Below, piece by piece: positions 1 through 7,427 of a stretch of DNA of 37,473 bases. The notes beneath the pieces were generated by a model that saw only the letters and a list, made by a program, of their open reading frames with translations, did no database searches and was not told where the DNA came from. Every line of letters starts with the position of its first letter. Within the stretch, counting starts at the first letter, position 1. The stretch covers positions 1 through 37,473 of the forward strand of contig CAZOKN010000015.1 in NCBI GenBank assembly GCA_964580525.1, read 5' to 3'. Origin of the DNA: CAZOKN01 sp964580525 (lineage in GTDB: Bacteria; Pseudomonadota; Alphaproteobacteria; Rickettsiales; UBA6187). Both the position numbers and the translations under genes were made by a program.

Positions 1-898
1 CCAAACCAACCAATTTATAATCATTATTCCTAAGATTGTTCAAAGATCTTTCTGCGGCAATTTCTTCTGGAGTTGCAGATTTGTCATAAATTTTAGCTAG
101 TGATATTTCGCAATGGAGAATGAGTTTTTTCTCGGCGGTTAGGGCGTTACGCAGTGGTGTGGTACCGTTATTATCCACAGGGTTTACTTCTTCTAAAGTT
201 AGTGGACTGCCTTTGGCTTTTCTCATAGCGTTTAAAAGAAGCGCAATTTGCTTGGCGGTTTGGGCATAATGTAGTGGTGTGTAGCCGCTATTATCCACAA
301 GGTTTAATTCATCGAAAGTCAGATGGCTGCCTTTGGCTTGTAGCATAGCATCCAAAAGAACTGAGGTTTGTTCGACGCTGTTGGCATTGTGCAGTGGTGT
401 GTCGCCATAATTACTTGTAGGGTTTACTTCCTCGATAGTCAGCTTTTCGTCTTTGCCTTTGGCTTGTGTCATGGCATTTAAAAGAGCTAAGGTTTGCTCG
501 GCGGTTCTGAAGAAATGCAGTGGTGTGTAGCCGTAATCATTCACAGGGTTTACTTTCTCGATAGTTAGCTGACTGCCTTTGGCTTGCTTCATAGCGTTTA
601 AAATAGCTAAAGTTTGCTCTGGGGTGTTTGCACGGTGTAGTGGTGTGTAACCGTATTTATCTTTAGGGTTTACTTCATCGAGAGTCAGCTTGTCGCCTTT
701 GGCTTTTTCCATAGCATTTAAAATAGCTGAAGTTTGCTCGGTGGTTGTGGCCAAATGTAAAATTGATATTTGCAAATCATTTCTAACAGTAAGCTCCTCA
801 AATGTTGCAGTTGCAAGATTTTCTGCCAGCCATTGGTCAATTTGCTCGGCGGTTGTCCATAAATAAAGTATGCTTGTAATCGGAGTTGTTACTGTCAT
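1..898 (-). CDS. Ankyrin-like protein with 40-residue 'EQT' repeats (3' end outside window)
   Basis: The frame is open from the ATG at 898 down to the left edge, so the C-terminus is missing; 299 codons are visible. After an N-terminal segment (MTVTTPITSILY) there are about seven degenerate repeats of about 40 residues. The unit is roughly T-x-E-Q-T-x-x-L-L-N-A-M-x-x-A-K-G, then L-T-x-x-E-V-N-P, then G-x-T-P-L-H. TPLH and the following helix are ankyrin hallmarks, with a longer loop than the usual 33-residue unit. It is a close paralogue of the gene at 4355-5773, with matching N-terminus, repeats and promoter region. An AAGGA Shine-Dalgarno lies 8-9 bases before the ATG. Probably a protein-binding scaffold or secreted effector; that role is inferred. 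Confidence 0.85.
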   Translation of the reverse strand, partial: MTVTTPITSILYLWTTAEQIDQWLAENLATATFEELTVRNDLQISILHLATTTEQTSAILNAMEKAKGDKLTLDEVNPKDKYGYTPLHRANTPEQTLAILNAMKQAKGSQLTIEKVNPVNDYGYTPLHFFRTAEQTLALLNAMTQAKGKDEKLTIEEVNPTSNYGDTPLHNANSVEQTSVLLDAMLQAKGSHLTFDELNLVDNSGYTPLHYAQTAKQIALLLNAMRKAKGSPLTLEEVNPVDNNGTTPLRNALTAEKKLILHCEISLAKIYDKSATPEEIAAERSLNNLRNNDYKLVGL

Positions 899-926
899 TT
901 TACATTCCTTTTTGTTTTGCGGGAAT

Positions 927-955
927 AATGTAGCATATTTGTGACGAAATGTCAA
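927..955 (-). promoter_or_regulatory. sigma70-type promoter for the left-edge EQT-repeat gene
   Basis: Read on the minus strand: TTGACA, 17-base spacer, TACATT. The same arrangement precedes the paralogue at 5773 and most minus-strand cargo genes. Confidence 0.7.
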
Positions 956-1075
956 GCGAAAGTTTGAATATTAAGGATTTGGGGATGGCTTTATCCCTTG
1001 CAGGATGGTATCCCTCCGACCTGCTTGGATAAGAGGCGTGTTCAATACGCAATATAAACCCAAAATACTAACTTC

Positions 1076-1104
1076 TTGCCATAGATTATTATATCTATTA
1101 TGAA
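1076..1104 (+). promoter_or_regulatory. Putative promoter of the ankyrin gene at 1133
   Basis: TTGCCA, 17 bases, TATGAA. The spacer holds a short inverted repeat (AGAT...ATCT). About 30 bases separate it from the start codon. Confidence 0.45.
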
Positions 1105-1132
1105 CAATCCAAATTTAATTTTTTAGATTAGG

Positions 1133-1798
1133 ATGTTTATGTATAATAATGGAAAACAGGTAGATTCTAAATATACTTTTAAGGTTTTGGGGGATGCGAA
1201 TAAATCTCCTGATGAGTATAGAAAAGCTAAAGCAATTTTTGATAGCCAGAAAGAGATAAGACATGCTTTATTTAAAGGCAATATAGAGAGTCTGAAAAAA
1301 CTTCTTAAGCGTGAAAATATTAACATGGACATGTTACTTCATTCTGCGGATGGCGCAGAAGCAACATGCATATTATCTTTCGGTTCAACGCCTTTGCATG
1401 AAGCATTTTTGTGTGAACATAAAAGTTACGTACCAGGACTTATTGAGTTTCTTGTTAAAAAAGGTGCGGATGTTAATGCGCGTGATATAAATGGCCAGAC
1501 ACCGCTGCATAAGGCGGTTTTGTATAGTCAAATTCCGGCGGTAAAAACTTTAATTAATCTTGGTGCAAGCGTTTTCGCAACAGATAATAATGGGCAGAGT
1601 CCAGCTGATTTTGCGCTGACAAATCAACGGACAACGCCAGAAATGAAAGAATGTTTTTCTCAACCAAAAATACATCCGAACAATTTCCGCAAACCTGTTG
1701 CAGAAGGCAAAAAAACAAATGGCCATAGTGGTAGTCTGGAAAAACCAGCTTCGTTTGAAGAAAAGGCCACGAAAAGAAAGTCGTTGGAACTTCAGTAA
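1133..1798 (+). CDS. Ankyrin-repeat protein, 221 aa
   Basis: Two clear ankyrin repeats lie in the middle (GSTPLHEA...LVKKGADVNARD and GQTPLHKA...LINLGASVFATD), followed by a partial third (GQSPADFAL). A helical N-terminal region of about 90 residues precedes them. The C-terminal 60 residues are Lys/Ser-rich and end in a basic cluster (ATKRKS) preceded by ASFEEKA, which fits the short motif shared by other cargo proteins here. The ATG at 1139, spaced 5 bases from TTAGGA, may be the true start. It is the only classical ankyrin gene of the window on the + strand and converges on the ankyrin gene at 1938-2705. Role as a host-interaction protein is inferred. Confidence 0.85.
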   Translation: MFMYNNGKQVDSKYTFKVLGDANKSPDEYRKAKAIFDSQKEIRHALFKGNIESLKKLLKRENINMDMLLHSADGAEATCILSFGSTPLHEAFLCEHKSYVPGLIEFLVKKGADVNARDINGQTPLHKAVLYSQIPAVKTLINLGASVFATDNNGQSPADFALTNQRTTPEMKECFSQPKIHPNNFRKPVAEGKKTNGHSGSLEKPASFEEKATKRKSLELQ

Positions 1799-1841
1799 AA
1801 ATCGAAGGATAAAACTTTCGGCTGCTTCAAGATAATGTAAA

Positions 1842-1919
1842 CAATGGATTCCCGCCTGCGCGGGAATGACAACCACAGGCCTCTAATTTTGTCATCCCCG
1901 CGCAGGCGGGAATCCATTG
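1842..1919. repeat. Dispersed inverted repeat (CCCGCGCAGGCGGGAATCC type)
   Basis: Two arms of about 31 bases (1842-1872 and 1889-1919) with a 16-base loop form a near-perfect hairpin, followed by a T tract. It sits between convergent ankyrin genes. Translated it gives the VIPAQAGIH string common to spurious ORFs in many proteobacteria, so it is a known kind of intergenic repeat. It could also act as a bidirectional terminator. Confidence 0.85.
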
Positions 1920-1937
1920 CAATTTTTTTAAGACAAT

Positions 1938-2705
1938 CTAAATTCCAAGATGGCCAGTCTTAATTCTTTTTGAAGGTTCTGGGGAAGAAGATTTATCCCT
2001 TTTTGCATGTCTGTTTGCCCAGCTGATTTTTTGAGTATCATCGCTTTTTTCAGAAGGTGATATCTTGGTTTTTTCTTTAATATGATTGCTATGCGCTTGA
2101 AGAAACTCTGCAATAGCATATTTGCCATTTTGAACAGCGAGATTAAATGCTGTTTCGCCATTGTTGGCTTTGGCATTAACATCTGCACCATGTTGAATAA
2201 GAATATCTGCCACCTCACAATTATTAGTTAGGTGCAGTGGGGTTTCGTTTTTATCGTTTTTAGCAGTAACATCTGCGCCATACTGCATAAGAAGTTGTGC
2301 GATTATAGGAGTTTCTGTAAAATGCAAAGGAGTGTTGCCATTATCGCTTCTGGCACTAACATCTGCGCCTTCTTCAATAAGAAATTTTGCTATATGAATA
2401 AGATTATAACTAGCAGCAAAGTGCAGTGCTGTATAGCCACGCCTGTTTTTGGCATCGATATTAGCTCCATGTTGAACAAGCAGTTTGGCGACTTCAAGAT
2501 TTGGATTAACGTGCAGTAAGGTTTTACCTTTATTGTCTTTAGTATTAACAACATCAACGGCCTGATCCCCAGCCTCTACCAGGATCAACTTTACTTTTTT
2601 AATATCGGCCCGTGGGTCTTTTCCGTCTTTTTCTGCTACCATATTAAATAATCTTGCGGCTAATTCTTGTATTTTTTCAGCGCTTAAAGTCGGCATTGCA
2701 CTCAT
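1938..2705 (-). CDS. Ankyrin-repeat protein, 255 aa
   Basis: After a helical N-terminus (about 1-55) come about five ankyrin repeats (about 56-200), e.g. GKTLLHVNPNLEVAKLLVQHGANIDAK, G-Y-T-A-L-H, G-N-T-P-L-H and E-T-P-L-H with ADV/ADI loops. The tail is basic and Ser/Pro-rich: ISWANRHAKRDK, then PEPSKRIKTGHLGI at the stop. The tail is homologous to the orphan coding fragment at 9758-9831, so at least one more family member existed here. The basic cluster resembles a monopartite nuclear localisation signal. No strong Shine-Dalgarno precedes the ATG at 2705; an alternative start at 2696 is possible. Confidence 0.85.
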   Translation of the reverse strand: MSAMPTLSAEKIQELAARLFNMVAEKDGKDPRADIKKVKLILVEAGDQAVDVVNTKDNKGKTLLHVNPNLEVAKLLVQHGANIDAKNRRGYTALHFAASYNLIHIAKFLIEEGADVSARSDNGNTPLHFTETPIIAQLLMQYGADVTAKNDKNETPLHLTNNCEVADILIQHGADVNAKANNGETAFNLAVQNGKYAIAEFLQAHSNHIKEKTKISPSEKSDDTQKISWANRHAKRDKSSSPEPSKRIKTGHLGI

Positions 2706-2732
2706 CCATGGTTAATTTTTTAATATTTAAAA

Positions 2733-2761
2733 CTTGTAACTTATTTTTGGCATAAGGGCAA
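2733..2761 (-). promoter_or_regulatory. Weak sigma70-like promoter for the ankyrin gene 1938-2705
   Basis: Minus strand: TTGCCC, 17 bases, TACAAG. Weaker than its counterparts but in the same position relative to the gene. Confidence 0.4.
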
Positions 2762-2788
2762 GCTTTTTGGTGGGGTAGGGGGGAGTTT

Positions 2789-2873
2789 AGAATCAGGAAT
2801 CTGGAACTTTAGAATATTAGAACTTAGAATTTCTAAGTTCTAAGTTCCTAAGTTCTAACTTTCTTGGTCTCTC
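2789..2873. repeat. AT-rich palindromic repeat, copy A
   Basis: Contains GGAACTTTAGAATATTAGAA and the complementary arm built of TTCTAAGTTC units. Same family as the copies near 7979, 10744, 12780, 13970, 22024, 23096 and 23760. Lies between the ankyrin promoter and the 3' end of the rcdA-like gene. Confidence 0.75.
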
Positions 2874-2880
2874 GATCTAA

Positions 2881-3294
2881 CTAAGACCTGCTAATTCTTT
2901 TCACGCGTTTATATATGCGGGAGCTGCGGCTTAGCATCTCGCGAACGATAGGGTTTAGGCTTGAAAAGCCTGAGTTTGTCTCGTTGATTTCGACATCAAA
3001 TTCCGGCATTTTATATTGTTCGTTTTTTAAGACGTCTACGCCGACTTCGCCATTTTGCACGGCGCGGCAAAGTAAAAGCCAAGCCAGGCAGCTGGTTAGC
3101 TGTGTGGTTATTACCGACATGGCAAGGCTATAAACGCAGCTATCATGCGGTGACAGTTTGGATTTATCCAACGCCGACTTAGCAGTGAAGTAATCGCGGG
3201 CAAAAACCAGCAGCGAAAACGTCTCGTCATACGTCTTTTCCAGAAATTTAAAGACGTTGCGGGTGTTGGCTGTCTGTAGAACGTTATCTGTCAT
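2881..3294 (-). CDS. rcdA: RcdA-like regulator of CtrA degradation (DUF1465)
   Basis: The 137-residue product matches the DUF1465/RcdA pattern: a first helix (FLEKTYDETFSLLVFARDYF), then SLAMSVITTQLTSCLAWLLLCRAV followed by N-G-E, corresponding to the family's S-M-R-L-T-T-R-L-M-Q...S-W-L-L...R-A-V...G-E segment. RcdA is a helical-bundle adaptor that helps ClpXP degrade the response regulator CtrA in alphaproteobacteria. The start at 3294 is chosen because AGGA lies 6 bases upstream and the longer frame (to 3390) runs into a repeat. It is a housekeeping gene and places the locus on an alphaproteobacterial chromosome. The C-terminal I-S-R-S ends in AGCAGGTC, a word repeated after other minus-strand genes here. 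Confidence 0.78.
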   Translation of the reverse strand: MTDNVLQTANTRNVFKFLEKTYDETFSLLVFARDYFTAKSALDKSKLSPHDSCVYSLAMSVITTQLTSCLAWLLLCRAVQNGEVGVDVLKNEQYKMPEFDVEINETNSGFSSLNPIVREMLSRSSRIYKRVKRISRS

Positions 3295-3340
3295 TTTCTG
3301 TCCTAAAATAAGTTCATAAGATAGTGCTTGGTAAATCGTT

Positions 3341-3391
3341 ATTGTGAGGAAGCGAACTCTTATTAGTCCACCCTGTTCGACTCCTCGCAAT
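3341..3391. repeat. Inverted repeat of the ATTGCGAGGAG type
   Basis: Arms of 16 bases (3341-3356, 3376-3391) with three mismatches. The right arm continues as CAATGACGATG, which also follows the right arm of the hairpin at 21901-22004, so the two belong to one dispersed family. Confidence 0.6.
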
Positions 3392-3582
3392 GACGATGTC
3401 GTTTTTATGAACCCATACTATATCACATTATTATAACATATTTGTTGCATTAAATCAGCTCTAATGGCTATTTTCTAGCCTGCAAAGCCAACTTTGTGTT
3501 GTGCAGCGCAGAATGAGGGCAGGGGGTGTGCCAGAATGGGACGGAAGGATTCGTGATTCAATTAAAACCAAAGGAGAATAAA

Positions 3583-3969
3583 ATGCCAGACCCAAGAATG
3601 GAACAACTTGCTGACGATGTCAGGAAGCAGGTGGAAGCTATGGTTGCTGAATTGCAGAAAAATATGCTGGATAGTTTTAATGGCATATTAAGCGGTGATT
3701 TCAAAAGCTTACAAAATAATATTAATATATTACTTAAAGATCAGCAAAAACGCATTTTAAAGGAAAGCGAGAATAATGTTCGCGCGGCCATAAAGCAAAA
3801 ATTTGGCGGCAATATTTTCGGCACCATCCTTGGCGATTTTGTTGTGCCTTCCATCTATAGCGCCAGCGCGCAAAACCCATCACGTTCGGGTAGTTTTAAT
3901 AATGCCGAAGGCAATATGCTCAATGATTTTGCCGGGTCTATGACGCGGTCGCGGAAGAGGAATGGGTGA
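3583..3969 (+). CDS. Unknown 128-aa helical protein, possible reduced tape-measure-like protein
   Basis: Start at 3583 is set by AAAGGAGAA seven bases upstream; the longer frame begins without one. A long amphipathic helical region (1-80) contains SFNGILSGDFKSLQNNIN, followed by a Gly/hydrophobic stretch (KFGGNIFGTILGDFVVPSIY) and a polar C-terminus ending in RSRKRNG. The 'sGDFkSl...I...L' pattern and later Gly-rich helix are reminiscent of C-terminal parts of phage tape-measure proteins, but the match is weak. It is on the same strand as the GTA-type genes and shares their strong Shine-Dalgarno style. No function assigned with confidence. Confidence 0.6.
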   Translation: MPDPRMEQLADDVRKQVEAMVAELQKNMLDSFNGILSGDFKSLQNNINILLKDQQKRILKESENNVRAAIKQKFGGNIFGTILGDFVVPSIYSASAQNPSRSGSFNNAEGNMLNDFAGSMTRSRKRNG

Positions 3970-4069
3970 TATTAGCGTATTGGCATATTAGCACATTAGC
4001 CAATATGCCAATTTGCTTATGCACAAATATGCTTTTGTTAAAATTAAAAATTAATCGAGGAAATATACA

Positions 4070-4255
4070 ATGGTAAAAATAAAAATGCTACAAACTCGTA
4101 AAGGGTCAGAAGATGGTTTTACTGTAAGGCAATTTGTCGAGGGAGAAATTTATGAAGTGCGTGAGAATTTGGCCAGATCGTTTTTTGCGGCGGGTTGGGC
4201 GACGAGGGTAGAAGTCTGTTTAAAAGTGAAAAAGCGCAAGAGGGAAGAAAGTTAA
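4070..4255 (+). CDS. Small phage-type protein, 61 aa, capsid/connector-proximal type
   Basis: The form MVKIKMLQTRKGSEDGFTVR, then G-E-I-Y-E-V, then A-R-S-F-F-A-A-G-W-A is typical of small proteins found next to head-tail connector genes in many phages (polar beta hairpin, 'G..Y.v...lA..li..G.A'). GAGGAAA lies 8 bases before the ATG. In typical phage order such a gene lies between the capsid and the connector; the next + strand gene here is the connector at 7428. The C-terminal 12 residues are very basic. Function unknown; the family resemblance is by eye only. Confidence 0.65.
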   Translation: MVKIKMLQTRKGSEDGFTVRQFVEGEIYEVRENLARSFFAAGWATRVEVCLKVKKRKREES

Positions 4256-4256
4256 G

Positions 4257-4285
4257 GCAGGCGCGGGGGTGATACCCCGACCTGC
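4257..4285. terminator. Hairpin between convergent genes
   Basis: GCAGG...GGGG / CCCC...CCTGC, separating the end of the 61-aa gene from the 3' end of the EQT-repeat gene. A related but perfect hairpin stands at 37199-37219 beside the paralogue. Only a short T-rich run follows, so termination is uncertain. Confidence 0.5.
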
Positions 4286-4354
4286 TGGTATTTTAAATTA
4301 TCTAGTAAAGGAGCTTGGTGGTTTAGGTTTATAGTGAGATTCTGATTTTTTCTC

Positions 4355-5773
4355 TTATTTGCTTTTGCCTAATTCATTACCAACACTTTGTGCAAATTTA
4401 TCAACAAAAGATGCTTTGGATGGCTCTTCGCGAATAATTTTTAGTGATGTTATGCTTTCTGCTAAAGGTGAATATTCTTTTGTATCGAGATTAGCAAAAC
4501 TACGCACCACAGACATAAAATTACTCCTATCTGTTTCGTCCATTTTTTTGGAAACAGACGCAGCTTCTTCAATCTGTTCTTTGTGGTTTTGAGAAAATTC
4601 AGGAATGTTACCGATTGCTTGTAAATCAGCTAACCCCAAACCAAATAATTTATAATCATTATTCCTAAGATTGTTCAAAGATCTTTCTGCAGCAATTTCT
4701 TCAAGAGTTGCTGATTTGTCATGAATTTTCGCTAATGCTATTTCGCAATGGAGAATGAATTTGTGCTCGGCGGTTTTGGGGCCATTCAGTATTGTGGCGA
4801 CAGCATTATTCACAGGGGTTATTTCTGCGAGAGTCAGCGGGCTGCCTTTGGCTTTTCTCATAGCTCTCAAAAGAAGCTTGGTTTGCTCCGCGGTTTTGGC
4901 GCCATTCAGTGGTGTGCTGTTAGTACCATTTCTAGGGTTTACTTCCACAAGAGTCAGCGGGCGACCTTTTGCTTCTTTCATAAATATCAAAAGAAGCTTG
5001 GTTTGCTCGGCGGTTTGCGCATAATGAAGTGGTGTAAGACCGTTATTATCCAAAAGGTTTATTTCTTTGAAAGTTAGAGGGTTCATTCGGCCTTTTGCTT
5101 CTTTCATAGTTCGCAAGAGAACGAAGGTTTGTTCATCGGTTTTGGCACGGTGCAGTGGTGTGGCGCCAGCATTATCGCTAGGGTTTATTTCCTCGAGGGT
5201 CAAAGGTCTACCTTTTGCTTCTCGCATAGCGTTTAAAAGAAGCACAGTTTGCTCGGCAGTGTTGGCGCGGTGCAGTGGTGTGGCACCATCATTATCTCTA
5301 GGGTTTACTTCTGCGAGAATCAGCGGGCTGCCTTTTGCTTCTCGCATAGCGTTTAAAAGAAGCGCAGTTTGCTCGGCGGTTTTGGCGCCATTCAGTGGTG
5401 TGCTGTCAATACCATTTCTAGGGTTTACTTCTTCGAGAGTTAGCGGGCTGCCTTTTGCTTCTCGCATAGCGTTTAAAATAGCTAAAGTTTGCTCAGTGGT
5501 TTGGGCGTAATGCAGTGGTGTGCTGCCAATACCATTTCTAGGGTTTACTTCTTCGAGAGTCAGCATTTTGCCTTTTGCTTCTCGCATAGCATTTAAAATA
5601 GCTAAAGTTTGCTCAGTGGTTTTAGCAATATGTAGAATTGAGGTCGTATTGGAATCTGTAGCAGTAAGCTCATCAAATGTTGCAGTTGCAAGATTTTTTG
5701 CCAGCCATTGATCAATTTGTTCGGCTGTTGTCCCAAAATAAAGTAAGCTTGTAATCGGAGTTTTTACTGTCAT
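4355..5773 (-). CDS. Ankyrin-like protein with 40-residue 'EQT' repeats, shortened C-terminus
   Basis: About eight tandem units of 40 residues (120-bp period) of the type TAEQTxLLLNAMREAKG / LTLEEVNP / G-x-T-P-L-H-x-A-K form residues 45-345. A helical C-terminal domain of about 125 residues follows, containing ASFVDKFA. The start at 5773 is preferred over the longer frame to 5917: AAGGA precedes it, the paralogue starts MTVTTPITS at the same point, and a promoter lies just upstream. Compared with the paralogue ending at 37236, the TAA at 4355 replaces a Gln codon; 18 further codons (EKKSESHYKPKPPSSFTR) stay in frame to a second stop at 4298-4300. The reading frame is therefore probably shortened by a recent nonsense change. 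Confidence 0.88.
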   Translation of the reverse strand: MTVKTPITSLLYFGTTAEQIDQWLAKNLATATFDELTATDSNTTSILHIAKTTEQTLAILNAMREAKGKMLTLEEVNPRNGIGSTPLHYAQTTEQTLAILNAMREAKGSPLTLEEVNPRNGIDSTPLNGAKTAEQTALLLNAMREAKGSPLILAEVNPRDNDGATPLHRANTAEQTVLLLNAMREAKGRPLTLEEINPSDNAGATPLHRAKTDEQTFVLLRTMKEAKGRMNPLTFKEINLLDNNGLTPLHYAQTAEQTKLLLIFMKEAKGRPLTLVEVNPRNGTNSTPLNGAKTAEQTKLLLRAMRKAKGSPLTLAEITPVNNAVATILNGPKTAEHKFILHCEIALAKIHDKSATLEEIAAERSLNNLRNNDYKLFGLGLADLQAIGNIPEFSQNHKEQIEEAASVSKKMDETDRSNFMSVVRSFANLDTKEYSPLAESITSLKIIREEPSKASFVDKFAQSVGNELGKSK

Positions 5774-5801
5774 CTTACATTCCTTTTTGTTTTGCGGAAG
5801 T

Positions 5802-5830
5802 AATGTAACATATTTGTATCTAAATATCAA
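5802..5830 (-). promoter_or_regulatory. sigma70-type promoter of the EQT-repeat gene
   Basis: Minus strand: TTGATA, 17 bases, TACATT, preceded by the CAAACTTCC-like element (here AAACTTCC) also seen upstream of other cargo promoters. Confidence 0.65.
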
Positions 5831-5921
5831 GTGAGGAAGTTTAAATATTAAGGATTTTGAGGTGTGGAAGGGGGGGAGGATTTTTGTTGCAAAGCGGGGG
5901 CAATCCCCCATCTGCAAATCG

Positions 5922-7277
5922 TTACTGCGGAGTGCGGGGATCCATTTTGCTTCTTTTAGCGGCTTGCGCGTGTGAGTCGGAAGGGTCTTCCGCCCGCTCT
6001 GCCCATGTTCTTGTAGTTTTTGGTTCTATAGCTGGCTCGGCGTTAGGCACTGCTGGTGTTTTTGTCTGAGCAGGTATAGTTGGTATCGGTATAGCACGTG
6101 GATTCAGAATCATAGACATCATGTGTGTATAATCTAGCGGTGCAAATGTAGGAGTAGGAACAAATAAAGGTGCAGACGATGGAGGCTGCGAAGGGGTTGG
6201 CGATGGTATTGCAAATGAACCTGACGCACCCAGAGCAGAAGGCCTAATCTGCGATTTAGGAAGTGAAATTGAGACATACGAAGTAATCTGATTATCTGCC
6301 GCAGCTGATCTTTTTTTGGGAGCAGGCGATGGAAACCGTGATGGAGTTGGAGAGGGTGGTAGTGAAAATATACCTGACGCACCCAACTGGAAGCTTCCGA
6401 TAGCAGGAGAATTAACCTGCGATCTTGCAGCATCCGCTCTTTTCATTGAAGCGGGCGATGGATATGGCGAAGGGTTGGGGCTTTCTTTTCTTCTCTGTCC
6501 TTTTGGAGTGCTCTTCGGAGTGGCAGGTGGGGTATATTCAAGCCCTTCTGATTTTGCGTTTATAAAACGACCAACTTCCGTTAGATAGTCTATATCACCC
6601 ACATGTACTTTTAATGGAACTTTAATGCCGGCATAGCCTGCTTCTGTTGCTTTGGCTATATTATCAGCACTGTCATCAACAAGAACAATATTTTTATTAT
6701 CAAGGGATTGTAGGCCTGAAATGTTTTTGAATTTTTCATGATATCGGTTTTTTCCGGTTGCATCAGGTCCTTTGTCCGGGCCGGCTTCTTGTTTTGTAAG
6801 CCTGTGCCAATTTGTTTTGCGATCTGTCTCTGAAAATGCAGAAAATCTGGCATCTGCTATATTAGCGTGCCTGTCATCCATGCCACCATATATAACCGGA
6901 ATATCCTTTATCGCGGCAATACCACTTTTTTCAGCTAATATATCCAGCACACACTGCACAATTTGAGGAAACTCATTGCGGGTAGCCACACCAATTGTTC
7001 CGCCTTTGTTACAAATCTCGCGGAATATTTCTATTGTTTCTGCAGGGTTGTTAATAAGCTGAGGTTTAAAACTATGAAAAGTTGTTTGTACAAAACCGGA
7101 TTCCGGCTTAGGATTTTTGATGCTATCTCTTATTTTAGCAATTACTTTCCCAGCAGCATCTTTCGCTGATATTTCTTTATCATCAATGAGAGATCCAATA
7201 ACTGCGTTATGCGTATGCAAGCCGGTTAATGTTTGATCAAAATCAAAAATAACAGCAAATTTCTCTTTTTCCTGCAC
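5922..7277 (-). CDS. HAD-superfamily hydrolase domain with long proline-rich tail
   Basis: Residues 1-240 form a HAD phosphatase-like domain: motif I FDFDQTLTG (nucleophile D12, acid D14), motif II Thr in GVATRN (T99), a candidate motif III Lys near 182, and motif IV VLVDDSADN (D201/D202). Residues 240-451 are a disordered Pro/Ser-rich tail with two copies of an LGASGxFxxPxPTPSxxPS segment. The tail ends TTRTWAERAEDPSDSHAQ, then AAKRSKMDPRTPQ. The AAKRSKMD string closely resembles the c-Myc nuclear localisation signal (PAAKRVKLD). The catalytic residues suggest an active phosphohydrolase; the substrate is unknown. The tail and location suggest a secreted effector, by inference. Confidence 0.82.
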   Translation of the reverse strand: MQEKEKFAVIFDFDQTLTGLHTHNAVIGSLIDDKEISAKDAAGKVIAKIRDSIKNPKPESGFVQTTFHSFKPQLINNPAETIEIFREICNKGGTIGVATRNEFPQIVQCVLDILAEKSGIAAIKDIPVIYGGMDDRHANIADARFSAFSETDRKTNWHRLTKQEAGPDKGPDATGKNRYHEKFKNISGLQSLDNKNIVLVDDSADNIAKATEAGYAGIKVPLKVHVGDIDYLTEVGRFINAKSEGLEYTPPATPKSTPKGQRRKESPNPSPYPSPASMKRADAARSQVNSPAIGSFQLGASGIFSLPPSPTPSRFPSPAPKKRSAAADNQITSYVSISLPKSQIRPSALGASGSFAIPSPTPSQPPSSAPLFVPTPTFAPLDYTHMMSMILNPRAIPIPTIPAQTKTPAVPNAEPAIEPKTTRTWAERAEDPSDSHAQAAKRSKMDPRTPQ

Positions 7278-7320
7278 TATAACCGCTTGTATGAGTTAAA
7301 AAATTAATAATTGAGCGATG

Positions 7321-7349
7321 TTTATAACATAAAAACGCTAGAACTGCAA
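7321..7349 (-). promoter_or_regulatory. sigma70-type promoter for the HAD gene
   Basis: Minus strand: TTGCAG, 17 bases, TATAAA, 44 bases before the start codon. Confidence 0.6.
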
Positions 7350-7427
7350 CATAATAAATACAAAAATCTCTTGTCTTAGCACTTAACCGAATTCTGAACT
7401 CTAATATTAAATCAAAGGAGAAACCCA

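Noticed and set aside
1550..1876. Minus-strand ORF beginning MVVIPAQAGIH
   Set aside because: It starts inside the dispersed inverted repeat and lies antisense to a good ankyrin gene; a well-known kind of spurious ORF.
4750..5640. Regular 120-bp direct repeats as a possible CRISPR or satellite array
   Set aside because: The units are coding, diverge at protein-tolerated positions and have no unique spacers; they are protein repeats.
4748..5711. Open frames on the + strand across the EQT-repeat gene
   Set aside because: They have the same 120-bp period and are shadows of the minus-strand repeats; no Shine-Dalgarno and no plausible protein.
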